This document shows positions 1-11,480 of a stretch of 64,000 nucleotides of DNA, in pieces. The DNA lies in contig NW_004624751.1 in assembly GCF_000247695.1 (NCBI RefSeq), forward strand, positions 22,412,419-22,476,418. The letters are read 5' to 3'. The stretch is from Heterocephalus glaber (lineage: Eukaryota > Chordata > Mammalia > Rodentia > Bathyergidae). Positions within the stretch are counted from its first letter, which is position 1. Every line of letters begins with the position of its first letter. Below the pieces are notes generated by a model. It ran no database searches and was not told the DNA's origin. It saw only the letters and a program-made list of their open reading frames with translations. Both the position numbers and the translations under genes were made by a program.

Positions 1-300
1 TCTTTTTCAGTTGGGTCTTTCTCTGCTTTGGGGATCAAGGTGATGCTTGCTTCCAGGAATGAATTTGGGAGTATTGCTTCCCTTTCAATTTCATTGAAGA
101 GTTTAAACAGTAGTGGCAGCAGTTCCTTTCTAAATGTCTTGTAGAATTCAGCAGTGAAGCCATGAGGGCCCGGGCTTTTCTTAGTTGATAAGTTTTTAAT
201 TACATTTTCAATTTCATTGGGTGATATTGGGTTGTTCAAAATTTTTAGGTCTTCATCGTTCAACTTTGGTATATATAATGTTTTAATTCATTTCCATTTA
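1..300 (-). mobile_element. L1 LINE fragment (ORF2 reverse-transcriptase part), cut by window edge
   Basis: The reverse complement reads as L1 ORF2 protein without a stop for about 60 codons. It includes the hallmark stretch SPGPHGFTAEFYKTF and, further on, EASITLIPK, which lie early in the reverse-transcriptase domain. The 3' part lies outside the window to the left. Homology fades near 275-300, so the copy is 5'-truncated or its 5' end is too diverged to read. It is a dead fragment, but relatively well preserved. Confidence 0.88.
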
Positions 301-436
301 CATCTCTATGTGTGGGTATTTTGAGAATTTTAGATAATATTGAGCCCAGAATGATTTAGGCCTATCATAATGATCAAGAAATATCTTCCTTCCTTTGTTC
401 ATACACTTATTCATGGAATAATTATTAATTGCATGC
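281..436 (+). repeat. Left arm of a local inverted repeat
   Basis: This segment, read in reverse complement, matches 1667-1820 for about 135-150 bases at roughly 80-85% identity judged by eye. Shared words include gcatgcaattaataattatt, cttgatcattatga and ggcctaaatcatt. The arms are separated by about 1.2 kb. The outer part of the arm touches MIR/L2-like sequence. See the right arm at 1667-1820. Confidence 0.75.
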
Positions 437-460
437 ATATATATATTCATTCTCAAATAT

Positions 461-470
461 GTATATATAT

Positions 471-503
<33 letters not shown>
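461..503. repeat. (TA)n/(GA)n microsatellite
   Basis: A short TA run passes directly into an imperfect GA tract of about 34 bases. The overlapping reading frames show only Glu-Arg or Ser-Leu repeats, so apparent open frames here are simple-repeat artefacts. Confidence 0.9.
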
Positions 504-1666
504 AACTAAGGCCCAACAAAGATTCCCTAAAACTCATTATCATCTATATATATTTATTTACTTGTTCATTGATCCATTCACTAATTTATCTTTGCCATTT
601 TTATTGCAATTGTTATGTGAGTTGCTGGGGTGAGAGCAATATTGTTTATGTAATAAAATGAAAGCCCCAGAGATCAAGAAATCTGAAAGATAAGTAAAGA
701 TAAGTAGCCATTAGTATGTGTAAGAACTGAGCCTCATTGTAACTCTTAGTTCAAGACTATATCCACTTATCTCCAGGTTTAGTTAGATGTACTTCTCAGA
801 ACTAGTGAAAGCTCAAAATCCTCACTGTGAAGTCCATGACTTTCACTTTCTTACTTTAGCTATTCTCAAATTGCTTAAATGTCTTGACTTTGACAGTGTC
901 ACTGGGTACTTTAATTCCCTTCAGACAATGATTGACACATTCTGAATCAAACTATATTTTATCCCTAAGAGGCTACGGAAAGAATTCAGTGATATACTTT
1001 ATACAAACAAACACAGCAGAAATTTGTTTGCAGTCCTTTTGGAAGACAAAAAGATTCACACTTCCCATGGCAGCCTTGTAAATAAATGGCAGAGCTGATT
1101 TTTATCTCATTTCTTATCCCCAATGTTTCCAGATAAATTCCTTTTGGTGAGTTCAACAGGCCCCTTCTTGTGGCCTCAGCCTGGACGAAGGCAGTGGCTG
1201 TGCTTGTGTTTATGGGTCCTGCTTCTCATAAATCCCTTAAATAAAGGCCATACTGATCACATAGTGTTCTCAGGCTCTGACTTCTTACTAACATTTAAAG
1301 TATCATCAAGTTGGGGAGCTATGACTCTGTGAGAAGTTTTCTAGCTTTGCTTTATAGCTGCACTTGAAAATTCAAACACATTAGCAAATTTTCTTTCTAT
1401 AATTCATTTTGCCCAAATGTCCAAGTTTGTGTTTATTGCCCCCCATATGGAATGATTGCACTATTTCTGATATGACTTTTCAATATGATTTCTGTGAATT
1501 TTGATAATCTCTCAGCATCATTGTTGATTTATTACTCTTTATTACTTCTGTAATACCTTGTGTCTCTGTTACTATTTGTTGCACTACAGGCTGTTAAGTC
1601 CTCTGTAGTAAAAACTGCTTTGTTTTTATGTGCCTAGCATCTAGTACTATTCCTAGTGTACAAGAG
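504..1666. other. Intergenic DNA, no gene recognised
   Basis: AT-rich unique sequence. Only short chance open frames were seen, and no protein family, RNA gene or young repeat was recognised. A MIR/L2-like 3' end may lie at about 1630-1720 (gcctagcat... followed by ATGAATAAATA-type sequence). Confidence 0.6.
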
Positions 1667-1820
1667 GCATGCAATTAATAATTATTCAATGAATAAATAT
1701 ATGAATGAAAGAAGAAAGACACTGCTTGATCATTATGATTGGCCTAAATCATTTTAGGCTCAATTTTATCTAAAATTATTTTAAATCTACACACAGAGAT
1801 GTAGAAGGAAATTAAATCAT
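1667..1820 (-). repeat. Right arm of a local inverted repeat
   Basis: This is the partner of 281-436 in the opposite orientation. The arms differ at many single bases and small indels, so the duplication is old and is not an assembly artefact. It directly precedes the L1 fragment that begins near 1820. Confidence 0.75.
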
Positions 1821-2138
1821 TTGACCAACTTATGGAAATATTTTAAAAATTCATAAGATATCTAGGGATAAATCTAGAAAAAGGTGACTTTATAAAAACT
1901 ACAAAAAATAACCAATAGAAATAAAATAAGATTTAAATAAATGAGATATACCATATTCAAGAATTAGAGTGCTTCATATTTTAAAATATCACTTATTCCT
2001 AAATTAAACCACAAGTTCATTGTAATACTAAGCAAAATTCAACTGGTATTTTATGGAAATGGATAAGCTAATTCTGAAAAGTTTTTGAAAGTCCAAAAAT
2101 CCAACAGTAGTCCTTGATAAAGATTCCTATAAGAAGTC

Positions 2139-2235
2139 AAGGCTGGCCTGCAGGAGTAGCTCAGGGTTAAAGCATATTTCTAGTATGTATGAGGCCCTGT
2201 GTTTGAATCCCACTACCACAAAATAAATAAATAAA
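2139..2235 (+). mobile_element. ID-type SINE, degenerate
   Basis: A tRNA-derived SINE with a recognisable A-box region (gagtagctcagggtt) and B-box region (gtttgaatcccactacc), followed by an A-rich AAATAAATAAATAAA tail. It is more diverged than the ID copies in the right half of the window. Confidence 0.75.
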
Positions 2236-2365
2236 AGAGTTAAGCTATCATATTTAAGACAGTGTGATACTAGCTCAAGGATAAATAAATAAATGAGTAA
2301 AAAAATAACAAATCCAGAAACTGACCAATAATAAAGATGACACTGTGGTGCAGTGGGAAAGATGG

Positions 2366-2720
2366 TGTGTTAGTTACTTTTCTGTTGTTGCTGAAACAAA
2401 ATATCTGACACCCAAAGTTAAAGAGGAAAGGTTTATTTGACTTACACTTTGTAGAGGTTTCAATCCATAATTGGGTGTCTCCAAGACAGGGTGGCAGAAG
2501 GGCAACAGTTCATGGCAGTTGAAGATAACAAAAGCAACAAGAAACTTTTACAGCCTCTTTTTGGTCCTTTTATTTTATTCAGACTACTTAGGGCAAGTAG
2601 CACTTATGCCCTTAATCCTAGTGCCCTCAGGCCAAGCCCCACCATGAATCAATCACACCCTCTAGGTACCTCTGAAAAAGTATAAGGCTTTGGAGGAACA
2701 TCTAAACACAAGCCGTAACA
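2366..2720 (-). mobile_element. Solo MaLR-type LTR with GATGG target duplication
   Basis: A 355-base element with TG...CA ends on the + strand, bounded by the 5-base direct repeat GATGG (2361-2365 and 2721-2725). Its reverse complement ends like the rodent MaLR-type LTR at 15688-16046: AATAAAC-type sequence, then cctcttt, then a ...ttgggtgt... tail ending in gtaactaacaca-like sequence. It sits inside the L1 at 1820-2885. No internal retroviral sequence is present, so it is a solo LTR. Confidence 0.82.
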
Positions 2721-2885
2721 GATGGTCTTTTGCATCAACCTTGTGTGGTCAGTTGAACAACCATTTAAAAATATTAAAAATTCTTCATGACCTTAAGTCA
2801 AGTGAAGATTACTTAAGAAATACAATAGCCATAAGAAAAAAAGGTTATAAATTAATCTTCCTTGTTAAGATTAAAAATGTTGCAT

Positions 2886-3790
2886 GTGTATTTGAGAAGA
2901 ATAAGTGCCTTATTTACTTTTCTTGTTGTTGAAACAAAATACCCAACACCCAAATTTAAAGGAGGAAAAGTTTACTTCAGCTCACAGTCTGTAGAGATTT
3001 CAGTCCATAGTCAGCTGGCTCCAACATAAGGTGGCATAGCAGAGGGATACTGCAGAGGAGAAACAGTCCATAGTGTGGCAGGGCAGGGAGAAGGCAGCAA
3101 GCAGCAAAGTAGTGAAGTATCAGAACAACTTCATTTGGTCCCTTTATAGTCCTTCCAACCTACCTACCTTTTGGGTGGTGTTACCAACAGCCAAGGTGGG
3201 GCACCCTCAATCCAAGCATAACACCCTTAATCCCAGCATCACATACTTCATCCTAGCATCACATGTCTTAGATATAACAGCCTCCAAAACCCTCCACCCC
3301 TGACTGCATGAGGCTTAAGGGGGACATCTAAATACAAGCCATAACAATGTGCATTCTGCTATTCCAAGTGTAGAGATCTATATATGTCCATTAGGTCTAC
3401 TTGGTTTGTAGTGTAAAGTCCTCTATTCCTGTTGATCTGTCTATATTTTGATCCTTATGGAAAGAGAGATTCTAAAGTCTCCAACTACTAATCTAGAACC
3501 ATTTTTCTCAATTCTGTCAATGTTTTCTTCTTATATTTTAGAATCCTCTTGCTTAGAGTTTATTCTTATAATAGTTATACTGTTTGATATATTGATGTTT
3601 TCATCAATCCATAATGTCTGTTTTGTTTTCTTGTAACAGTTTGACTTCATATTTTGCCTTATAATACACACTGAAACTCTTTTTGTTACTATTTGCCCAT
3701 ATCTTTTTCCATTCTTTCATTTTCAACCTATTTGTGTCATTGGGTCTCAAATGAATCTCACTTGAGACATTTTCCTCTATGACAGAACAT
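2886..3790 (-). mobile_element. L1 LINE fragment (antisense), interrupted by an LTR
   Basis: The sequence tgtatttgagaagaat, then (after the LTR) atgtgcattctgctattcc, then the 'tccattaggtctacttggt' stretch is the antisense of the L1 5'/early ORF2 region. It continues to about 3790 through 'atctttttccattctttcat'. The copy is old and all frames are broken. Confidence 0.75.
2906..3346 (-). mobile_element. Second solo MaLR-type LTR in an L1
   Basis: Same family and orientation as 2366-2720, but about 440 bases long. The + strand starts TGCCTTATTTAC and ends AAGCCATAACA. The flanks (ATAAG left, ATGTG right) appear to be a decayed 5-base duplication of the ATGTG present in the host L1. The AATAAAC-like motif and T-rich end lie near the left side in reverse complement. 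Confidence 0.78.
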
Positions 3791-3914
3791 TTTCAAAGAT
3801 AACTATCATTAATTTCTTCTCTTTGTGCTTATCCTTGTTCCCTTCCCATTAAGAGAGAGTTGTTTCTCATTTCCTCAATGAGGCTTGGCTCTGAAATGCA
3901 CTGTGATGATTAAG

Positions 3915-4020
3915 GTTCTTTTTTATCTGAAATTCTTTCATTGGTACATTTTAGGTATATGATATGTTTACATTTATCATTGGGTGCTTTTATCTGTACA
4001 TGATGTATGATAGGTAATGG
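3915..4020 (-). mobile_element. L1 3'-end remnant (antisense), tentative
   Basis: The words 'ttcattggtacattttaggtat' and 'tgtacatgatgtatgat' resemble those at 61005-61085, where a T-rich start marks an antisense L1-like 3' end. No target duplication was identified. Confidence 0.45.
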
Positions 4021-6079
4021 GGAAAAATAAGAACAACATTGTTAATGAATTACACAAACATAATGTTTAGTAAAAGAAACCAAGTATGAAAGAATAATTC
4101 TACTCATATAAAGTAATGATGAAGCAGGCAACATACACTCATGGTATTGGAAATTAGGAAAATTGGACCAGTAACAAGACAAGAGGACAATGGGGCTTTC
4201 TGAGATGCTGGTAGTATTGTGATTCTCAGTGAGTGCTGCTTAAATGTATTTGTCTCTTTTATGAGAAGTCATTGAATTGTACCATCATTTATGTATTTTT
4301 TGCAAGCATAATAGCAAGTGGGTGGTAGATCTGGGATTCAAATCCAGGCTTCCTGGTTATAAATCTCTAGATTTTACAAATGTTTTTATATTTTGATCAT
4401 ATTGCTTAATTTTAGATACCCATGTACATTTTTCTTTGGTAATTGATACTAATAACTCACATCATTAATAGATCTAAAACTTTTGCTATAACTAAGTAGC
4501 TCACTGTAGTAAAGTTCTATTTACTAAATTATCCCCTCTCTTTTTCCTTCTTTTTTCAAATCACTTTCTTTTTTTGCCCCAGTTCAGACACCAAGTGTCT
4601 TCCTCTTTCACTGTTTTCTCCCATGAAGTTCAGACACAGGCATATTTTGCACTAGCAAAACTCCCTGCATGCTTATGTTGACCGTTTCCCATGCTGAATC
4701 ATCCTGGGAATGTAGCAAAGCTCATGGCTTTAAAAGTTCTCAGAAATGATTTCAGCTCCAGCTCTTCAAATACACTCAGATTCTAATGTATGGCAGGACA
4801 TAATACATGGATTTTCTCTTCTGACTTTTAATATGTAACTTTCTATTTAGATTTCCCAAGTATTTATCCTTTCACCTAATAATTTTCATGTTGATCCAAT
4901 CATCTGTTCTTTCCCATGATAAAGTCATCTGAGCAATGCTTCTCAAGTGTAGCACAAAAACCAAAGGAAGAGCCTTCATGCCCACAGATTTCTAACTATT
5001 CATCTAAAATTAATTAAATCCCAATACTGTTCAAATCAAAGGCTCAAATACATTTCATTGACAATCAACAGTTTCAATTGGCAGTTTAACAATGTCTAAA
5101 TGCACATTATCTTATGAATATAACAACTTCATTTTATTTTGAAGGAAATATAATTTAAAAAAGAAATGGAACCAAAACTCTTATTAAAAAAATTATATAT
5201 TTGTCATTTTTCTTCCATTTACTACTGTATTGTCAAACTTTTTCCACTTGTTTGAAAGAAAAATTTCAGATCTCGAATTTGCTGTCAGTTTGCCTGCTTT
5301 GCTATTTTCTTCTTGATCTTTTGTTGTCAATATCACACTCATCTTTCTGACACATTCTCAGAGAAGATATTTATTTGTACCTATTCTCATTCAGCTTGTC
5401 CACATCCAACTTTCTGTTCCTCTCCTCAAAGGCTGAAGTCACCTTGCTCCTGCTGATCAGACAAATGCAAACACCCATTTTCCTCAACTTGACTTTTGGA
5501 AAACCAATTCCCAAATAACTGGGAAAGAGCTATATATAATTTTTTTTCAAATGTTATTGCAGTTGTAAAAGACACAGCTTTACTTTTTGCCTCAGGATGC
5601 ATCAACAAATGGATTTTCATGTGAGAAAAATAAATGCATTACAAAGTTTTAAGAAAAAAAGTATTAAAATATAGCTGGACTGGGCATTTTCAAGCTCTAG
5701 ATGGGATCCCCTTACTCTTGACCTTAAGGGGTTCAATCTACTGGTCTTTTATTACTAGTCCATTCTAAAATGAATTTAACACACAGTTCCAAAATTTTGT
5801 TTCTTAAATTATTCTTCTCATTCTACACCTTGACCCTTGTCTCATTTCTTATAACTCTTTTTGTTACAAATATCCTTAATGAAATTACTATATTGCTTTC
5901 CCCTATCATTAGATCACCAGATATTTATTCTTTTGGTGAGTGGTCAAATATTTATCAAAATCCTATCATGTACTAGTCATTATTTGAAGTGCTAGTGCTA
6001 TAGATTTGAGCAAGAACATTTAAGAAAGAGTGACACTAACATACATAACAATACTAGAAGGTGATTTACTACCAACAAT
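4021..6079. other. Intergenic DNA, no gene recognised
   Basis: Mostly unique AT-rich DNA. A MIR-like piece lies at about 4310-4380 (ggtggtagatctgggattcaaatccaggctt matches the MIR core direction). The only open frames are under 70 codons and none resembles a known family. Confidence 0.55.
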
Positions 6080-6990
6080 TAACTATCATTTAAAAAGTAG
6101 AGAAAAAATCCCATTTATAATGGCACCAAAAATAATAAAATAGGAAAACAAATATAATCAAGATGGTTAAAGACTTGGATATTGAAAACTATAAAATACT
6201 GATGAAAGAAATTAAAGCTGACAAAAATAGACAGTCATCCTGTGTTCAAAAATTGAAATGATTGATATTGTTAAAATCCAAAGCAAACTATAAGTTTAAT
6301 GCAATTGCTGTCAAAATCCCAAAGATATTTTTACAGACATAGAAAAAGAGTACCAAAATTCAGATGGAGTCACAATAGACCTGAAACAGACAAAGCAATC
6401 TTGAGCAAAAACAAAGTTGTAGGCATCACATTTCCTTATTTCCATATGTATTATACTACTGTAATCAAATCAGTATGCCACTGGCCTTAAAACAGACAGA
6501 TAGACAATGGAGCAGAATAAAGAGCCCAGAAATAAACCCACATATATAAATCAACCGATCTTCCCCAAGGCACCAAGAATACACATTTTAAAAAAGAGAT
6601 AGTCTATTCAATAAATGGTGTGGAGAAACCTGAATATTGTGATGCAGAAGAATGAAACTGGACCCTTCTCTTTCACCATAAGTAAAAACTCAAAATAGAT
6701 GCAAGATTTGAATGTTAGATCTGAAGCCATAAAACGCTTACAAAAAAATGTAGGAGAAAAGCTTCCATTTTGGTAAAGGCAGCAAAGGCAAAATAGGTAA
6801 GTGGAGTTGTATCAAACTAAAACAAACTAACCAAAAAACAAACAAAAAGCACTTCTGCAAAGCAAACACCACAGTGAAAAGGGAACCTACGGAATAGGAG
6901 AAAATATTAGCAAACCACATGACTGATAAAGGGTTAATATTCAAGATATGTAAGAGACTCCTCAACTCAATAGCAAAAAGGCCGAAATTG
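6080..6990 (+). mobile_element. Old L1 LINE ORF2 3' fragment
   Basis: The forward strand follows distal ORF2. It contains 'taatggcaccaaaaataataaaata', then 'tgcaattgctgtcaaaatccc', then the 'agcaatcttgagcaaaaacaaag' segment, 'caatggagcagaataaagagcc', and finally 'actgataaagggttaatattcaa'. Order and spacing match the L1 consensus, but every frame carries stops. Confidence 0.85.
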
Positions 6991-8884
6991 TCACCTTTAT
7001 GCTACATTAACAGGAGGCTGCTCAGCCAGTTCCTGCTACTGGGAACCAACCACACAACAACAACTGAGTACACTTGCTGTAAAAAGCTTTTACTTAATGT
7101 AAAAGCTCCTCTTGGACTTAGAAAATGACACCAAGGCACTGGGATATTCTAGAGTCTTTATTTCTTACATTTAATAGTCCTTATTTTTCAGTGGGTATAG
7201 AATTTAAATTTTCTGTGCTTGAAACCACCAATGCTCTGTAAGTATGTATGCACATAAAACATAATTTCTTTGATTATTGATTTTGAGAAGTTATAAATAA
7301 ATATAACCTTCTTCATCAAGTAAACAAAAGAAGTTGAACAAAACCACTAGAAAATGGAGATATCGGTTCATGAAAAGCCAGGGAATTTTACATTTTTCCA
7401 CAGCTTGGAAAAGTGAGTGGGAATATTAGAGAAACATTCCAACCAATTTTGACAGGTCAAGAACAAACATTTTTTTTCAAACATCATGTCCCTTATTTAT
7501 TTACAATGCCAGATATGTGCAGGCTTCTGGTGTTGGTGGAATGGAGCTGACCTTGTAGAAACATTTCTGGCTACTCGGTTGCACTTTGAAGATGTTAAAG
7601 TTTTCCAGAGCAAATATCCTAAATCTGTGATAACACAAGGTACACTGAGTACAGCAAAGGCACTAGGTTAAAGCAGAGTCAAGCTCTAAAACACAAGATG
7701 GTAGTTTTCTGTCATAAGCACATTATTTCTACTATTCAAAATGAAAACAGAGGAGGCAGGGAAGGCTTTGAAAAAAAAGATAAAGGTTCCTCATGACTTT
7801 CCTTGTGAACAGGGGCCTCAGCTCAGCCTGCATGGACATCATCAGAGAGATTCACGTTACCCCAGTGTGATAAATAATGAAACACAATGCATAATTGTCA
7901 GTAAGTTCTTAGAACCTTCTCAGACCCAAGATACCATGCAGAATGCATTACCTCAGGCTCCAAAGGGTCACGAGGAAGGTAACCAAGAGTCCAAGATGAG
8001 TAAATAGACATTATTGTACCCAACTCCTGTTGTTATAACAACCCTCTAGAAATGCTGGAATTCCATTTAGCTCAGCTGCTTCCTCTAGTCCATTGGGAAA
8101 GAACAAATGGCCTTTGCGAACACCAATCCTTAGCATGCAGGTTTAACTTCTAATCTTACAACTCCATCATTAACGTGGCTACAGACTTAGTTTTTGAAAT
8201 ACTTTTTTATTCTCACCCTCAAAAAGTCTTGTCATATAAAAAATGCTTAATGAAATTTAATAATACTAAATAATGACACAGAATATTCAATTATTTTTTA
8301 GTTATACAACTAGTGCTATGGAAATGAAACAAAACTTTCCTACTTTAGGAACCAGTGAGATCTCTCTACACAATAAGAAGGCTCAAAGTAATTAAGTATC
8401 TTCCAAATTATGGAAAGGTGATGGGAAGTCAGCCCTCTATTACTTCTGCTCATTTGTGTGGCTCTAAGAGCAATTTGGGACCTGAAAAAGACTGTCATTT
8501 CCCAAATTGCCTAAATTCTTTTTAAAGGACAGTATTCATTTTTGCCCATACGTCTATATAAAGCACTTAGTGCAGCACCAGCTCAGGAGGCAGAAGACAT
8601 GAGTATGCTCTGACTCACCAACAACCGGAAGACTGTGTGAACTAATTACTCATGTTAGTTCTCTGCTACCCCTCATCCCCTCGTATGCATTTTTTTATGT
8701 CCTTCATAGAGCTTAATCCAATATAATTAGTTTTCTTTTTAATCTGTCAACTCTACCATTAAATGTAAACTATATAAGGATAGAAAACTTACCTGTAATG
8801 CTTAACTTTCTATTTCCCAGGAGCTAATCTTTACACAAAACAAAAATTCAGTAAATATGTTTTGAACGAGCAGATAAGTGAATG
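6991..8884. other. Intergenic DNA, no gene recognised
   Basis: Unique sequence of normal complexity. Open frames of 61-88 codons (for example 7741-8007) have no recognisable motif and no start or splice context. No RNA gene was recognised. Confidence 0.55.
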
Positions 8885-8993
8885 AGGGTGGGTTGTTTGT
8901 TTGTTTGTTTGTTTGTTTTGTGGTGCTGGGGATTGAATCCAGGCCTTTGTGCATGGTAGGCAAGCACTTTACCACTCAGTTATATCCCAAGCT
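8885..8993 (-). mobile_element. ID-type SINE with (GTTT)n tail
   Basis: An antisense ID body (ggtgctggggattgaatcc near its left end, ccactcag near its right end) is preceded on the + strand by five GTTT units. These correspond to the A-rich tail expanded to (AAAC)n. Confidence 0.85.
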
Positions 8994-9775
8994 CAAATCA
9001 ATGAGTTTTAAAATTCATTTTCCTCAACTGGAAGAATTGGTAAAAATACTATCTACTTCACAAAATTTCTTAATGCGAAATTAGATCATATTTGAAGTAT
9101 TTTATTAAGTAAACATAGACTGAAAATAAATTGATGTTACTTTTCTTCAGTGTGAAAGTTTTCTAATTCTAGAGAGAATAGCAAATCTTCCTTTATAATT
9201 AAGAGGCCAAATATGCTCAATGTTGCTTAATATAACTCAGTTATCAAATGTAGGTTTCTAACCTACAAACTTCACATTTAAAAAAATGATAATCTTATTA
9301 TGATATGAAAATATGTAGGAGAAAGTTCTATATATTTATTTTCACAGTTTAAATGATTAGTATAATATAGTATAGTATAATATCATTTATAAGGCAATCT
9401 TTTATTTGCATTCAGACACAATCCTTCACAAGTTTAGGAAATGAACTTGAACATTCATGGTGCATTGTCTTTTTGTTTCACTTTTATGAAAAACATGCAC
9501 TTGGATGTCTTTGTTGTTGGACCATCCCAAGTCAGGCTAAGAGGAAGCATCTAAGGTGTGACAAAGAGAAGGGTGTGACTCTAGGTAGCACCAGTTGCCT
9601 GAAAGGGTGACATGGCTCAGATTGCAATGGGTGTCCACATAGCTCTGGAGAAAACGTAAATATCAGAGCAGATGGTAAATGTGAGTGAGGACAGCAAAGC
9701 AAGGTTAATGAACCAATAATATGAAAAATCTAGCCTTTCTGAAGATAATTCAAAACATAAATTTAAGAAAAGAAA
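8994..9775. other. Intergenic DNA, no gene recognised
   Basis: AT-rich unique DNA with a small TATAG/TAATA-rich stretch near 9360-9385. No gene, RNA or repeat family was recognised. Confidence 0.55.
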
Positions 9776-9960
9776 ACTGGGCATAGTGGCACACACCTGT
9801 AAACCCAGCACACCAGAAGTCAGAGCCAAGAGTGTCACAAGTCAGCCCATCCTGGGCAGCTTAGTAACTCAGCAAGACCCTATCTCAAAATAAAAAGAGC
9901 TGGGAAACAACAGCTCAGTGTGAAGGCCTTGGGTCCAATCCCTAGTACTCTAAATAAATA
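9776..9960 (+). mobile_element. B1-dID dimeric SINE
   Basis: The left half is a 7SL-derived B1 (actgggcatagtggcacacacc ... ccctatctcaaaataaa). The right half is a deleted ID (gaaggccttgggtccaatccctagta). It ends in an AAATAAATAAATAA tail. Fused B1-dID SINEs are a published feature of non-murid rodents such as squirrel and dormouse relatives. Confidence 0.82.
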
Positions 9961-11282
9961 AATAATACAAGGCATGATTTTGTAACTATAATTCTCTCCT
10001 GAGGCAAATTGCCCATTGAGACACATCAATTAAAAATGGGTCAAGCTTCAAGTAACAGAATTCATTTCACTGGTTTAGCAATAAGTAAATATTTTTATCA
10101 AGAAATGTAGTTGACTGCATGCAGGTAATTATGTGATGCCTCAAAATACCCAGGCCATAATCTCTGTGATTCTCTTGCCCTTTCATTTACAACCACAAGA
10201 CAAGGGTTATCTCTTTGGGGAATTCAAGGTTTAAAGAAGAGAGAGTGATAATGCTCATGAGTTAACATCCTTCACCATTCCCCTTAAACTGGCCAACACT
10301 GGTCATGTGGGACTCCAAGCTTCAAAAGAGGCAGGGAAATTTATTAATGTAGCTTCTATAGAACAGGTTGGATGGGGGGAAATAGTTAAGCAGAGAAAGT
10401 TGGGCAAATTAACCTATAGTATCTTTCACATTTCTTTTTGCCATTTTGTAAAACATTTTTGTTGTATCTGACTCAAAAATCATATTAAAAATCCTCATAA
10501 AGAGAGATATGGTTCTGTTCTACATCAATTCAGCCTTCTCTAGATGAATAGTGACTTCAGTAAATGTTATCATGAATGATTTGTATGTAAGTTGCTTTGT
10601 ATTTTGTATGTTAAACTTTATTTTGTTGGAAAGAAAAAATTAAAATATGAACTAGGATTTTTAAGCCACAATTGTTGTTAGTAGATGGACGATTTAGAGG
10701 ATTTCTTTAGAGTCTTAATAACAAGACATGTCATCCAAAACTCTTTACTGTCCCTTTGGGAAATCAAACTATTTATGATTACATAATAGTATTCCAATAC
10801 ATATGTAGCTGCTGCTAATGAGCTACACAAATGTCACCGTTTCAGCTAGACATTCTCAGAAGAAAACATAAATATGAGAGACAGAAAAATAATTTTACTG
10901 TTGCCATGACCCTGCCAGATCTATGCTTATCTATGTTGAAAGGCCAATTGCGTAAAAGAAGTTCCAGATTTTATTTTTGGAGACTATGAGAAAAAGCATC
11001 CAAAAGACGTTCTTGGGACATTACTGCCATACTTTTTTTAAAATTAGCATTCTGAATAATATTGTTTTGAGAAATGTTGGTTAGAATTATTCATATTGTG
11101 TGACTAAATCTATTCAGATAAACTCAATTTCATTCAATAGACATTTATGGAGCACTTACAATATATTAAGCACTACAGTAGACACAGGGTAGGAGAGAGT
11201 ATAAAGAAGCTCACATTGCAGCAGAGAGAAAAATATGCATTCTGTGTTGGGATAGTATAGTCTGTGCAACATAAAAGCAAGA
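9961..11282. other. Intergenic DNA, mostly unrecognised
   Basis: Unique DNA with no recognised gene. At 11130-11200 the words 'acatttatggagcacttac' and 'ttaagcactacagtagacaca' resemble an ancient L2/MIR-type repeat. Confidence 0.5.
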
Positions 11283-11480
11283 GGCTGGGCATGGTAGCAC
11301 ACACTTGTTGTGCCAGCTACTCCTAGCAGTCGAGGAGGAGAATCTCAATTTCAAGCCAACCTGGACAACTTAGCTAGACCCTGTCTCAAAATAAAACAGA
11401 CAGGGTGAAATTAGCTCTGTAGTAGAGTGCTCCCCCAGCATGTCCAAGGCCCTGAGTACAATATCCAGTACAGGGAGAAA
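11283..11480 (+). mobile_element. B1-dID dimeric SINE
   Basis: The B1 half starts ggctgggcatggtagcacac and ends ccctgtctcaaaataaaa. The dID half carries tagctctgtagtagagtgc and ccctgagtacaatatccagta. Flanks acataaaagcaaga and acataaagataaaa look like a decayed target duplication. Confidence 0.85.

Larger units (their letters stand above)
1820..2885 (+). mobile_element. L1 LINE ORF2 3' fragment, split by an ID and an LTR
   Basis: The forward strand follows the distal L1 ORF2 path: a decayed version of the YLGI...YTENYK region near 1855-1910, then the segments corresponding to the 'aggataaacaaat' and 'gtggggaaagg' stretches. An ID element (about 2139-2235) and an LTR (2366-2720) interrupt it. 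Sequence on both sides of the LTR joins into continuous L1. Frames are broken throughout. Confidence 0.75.
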
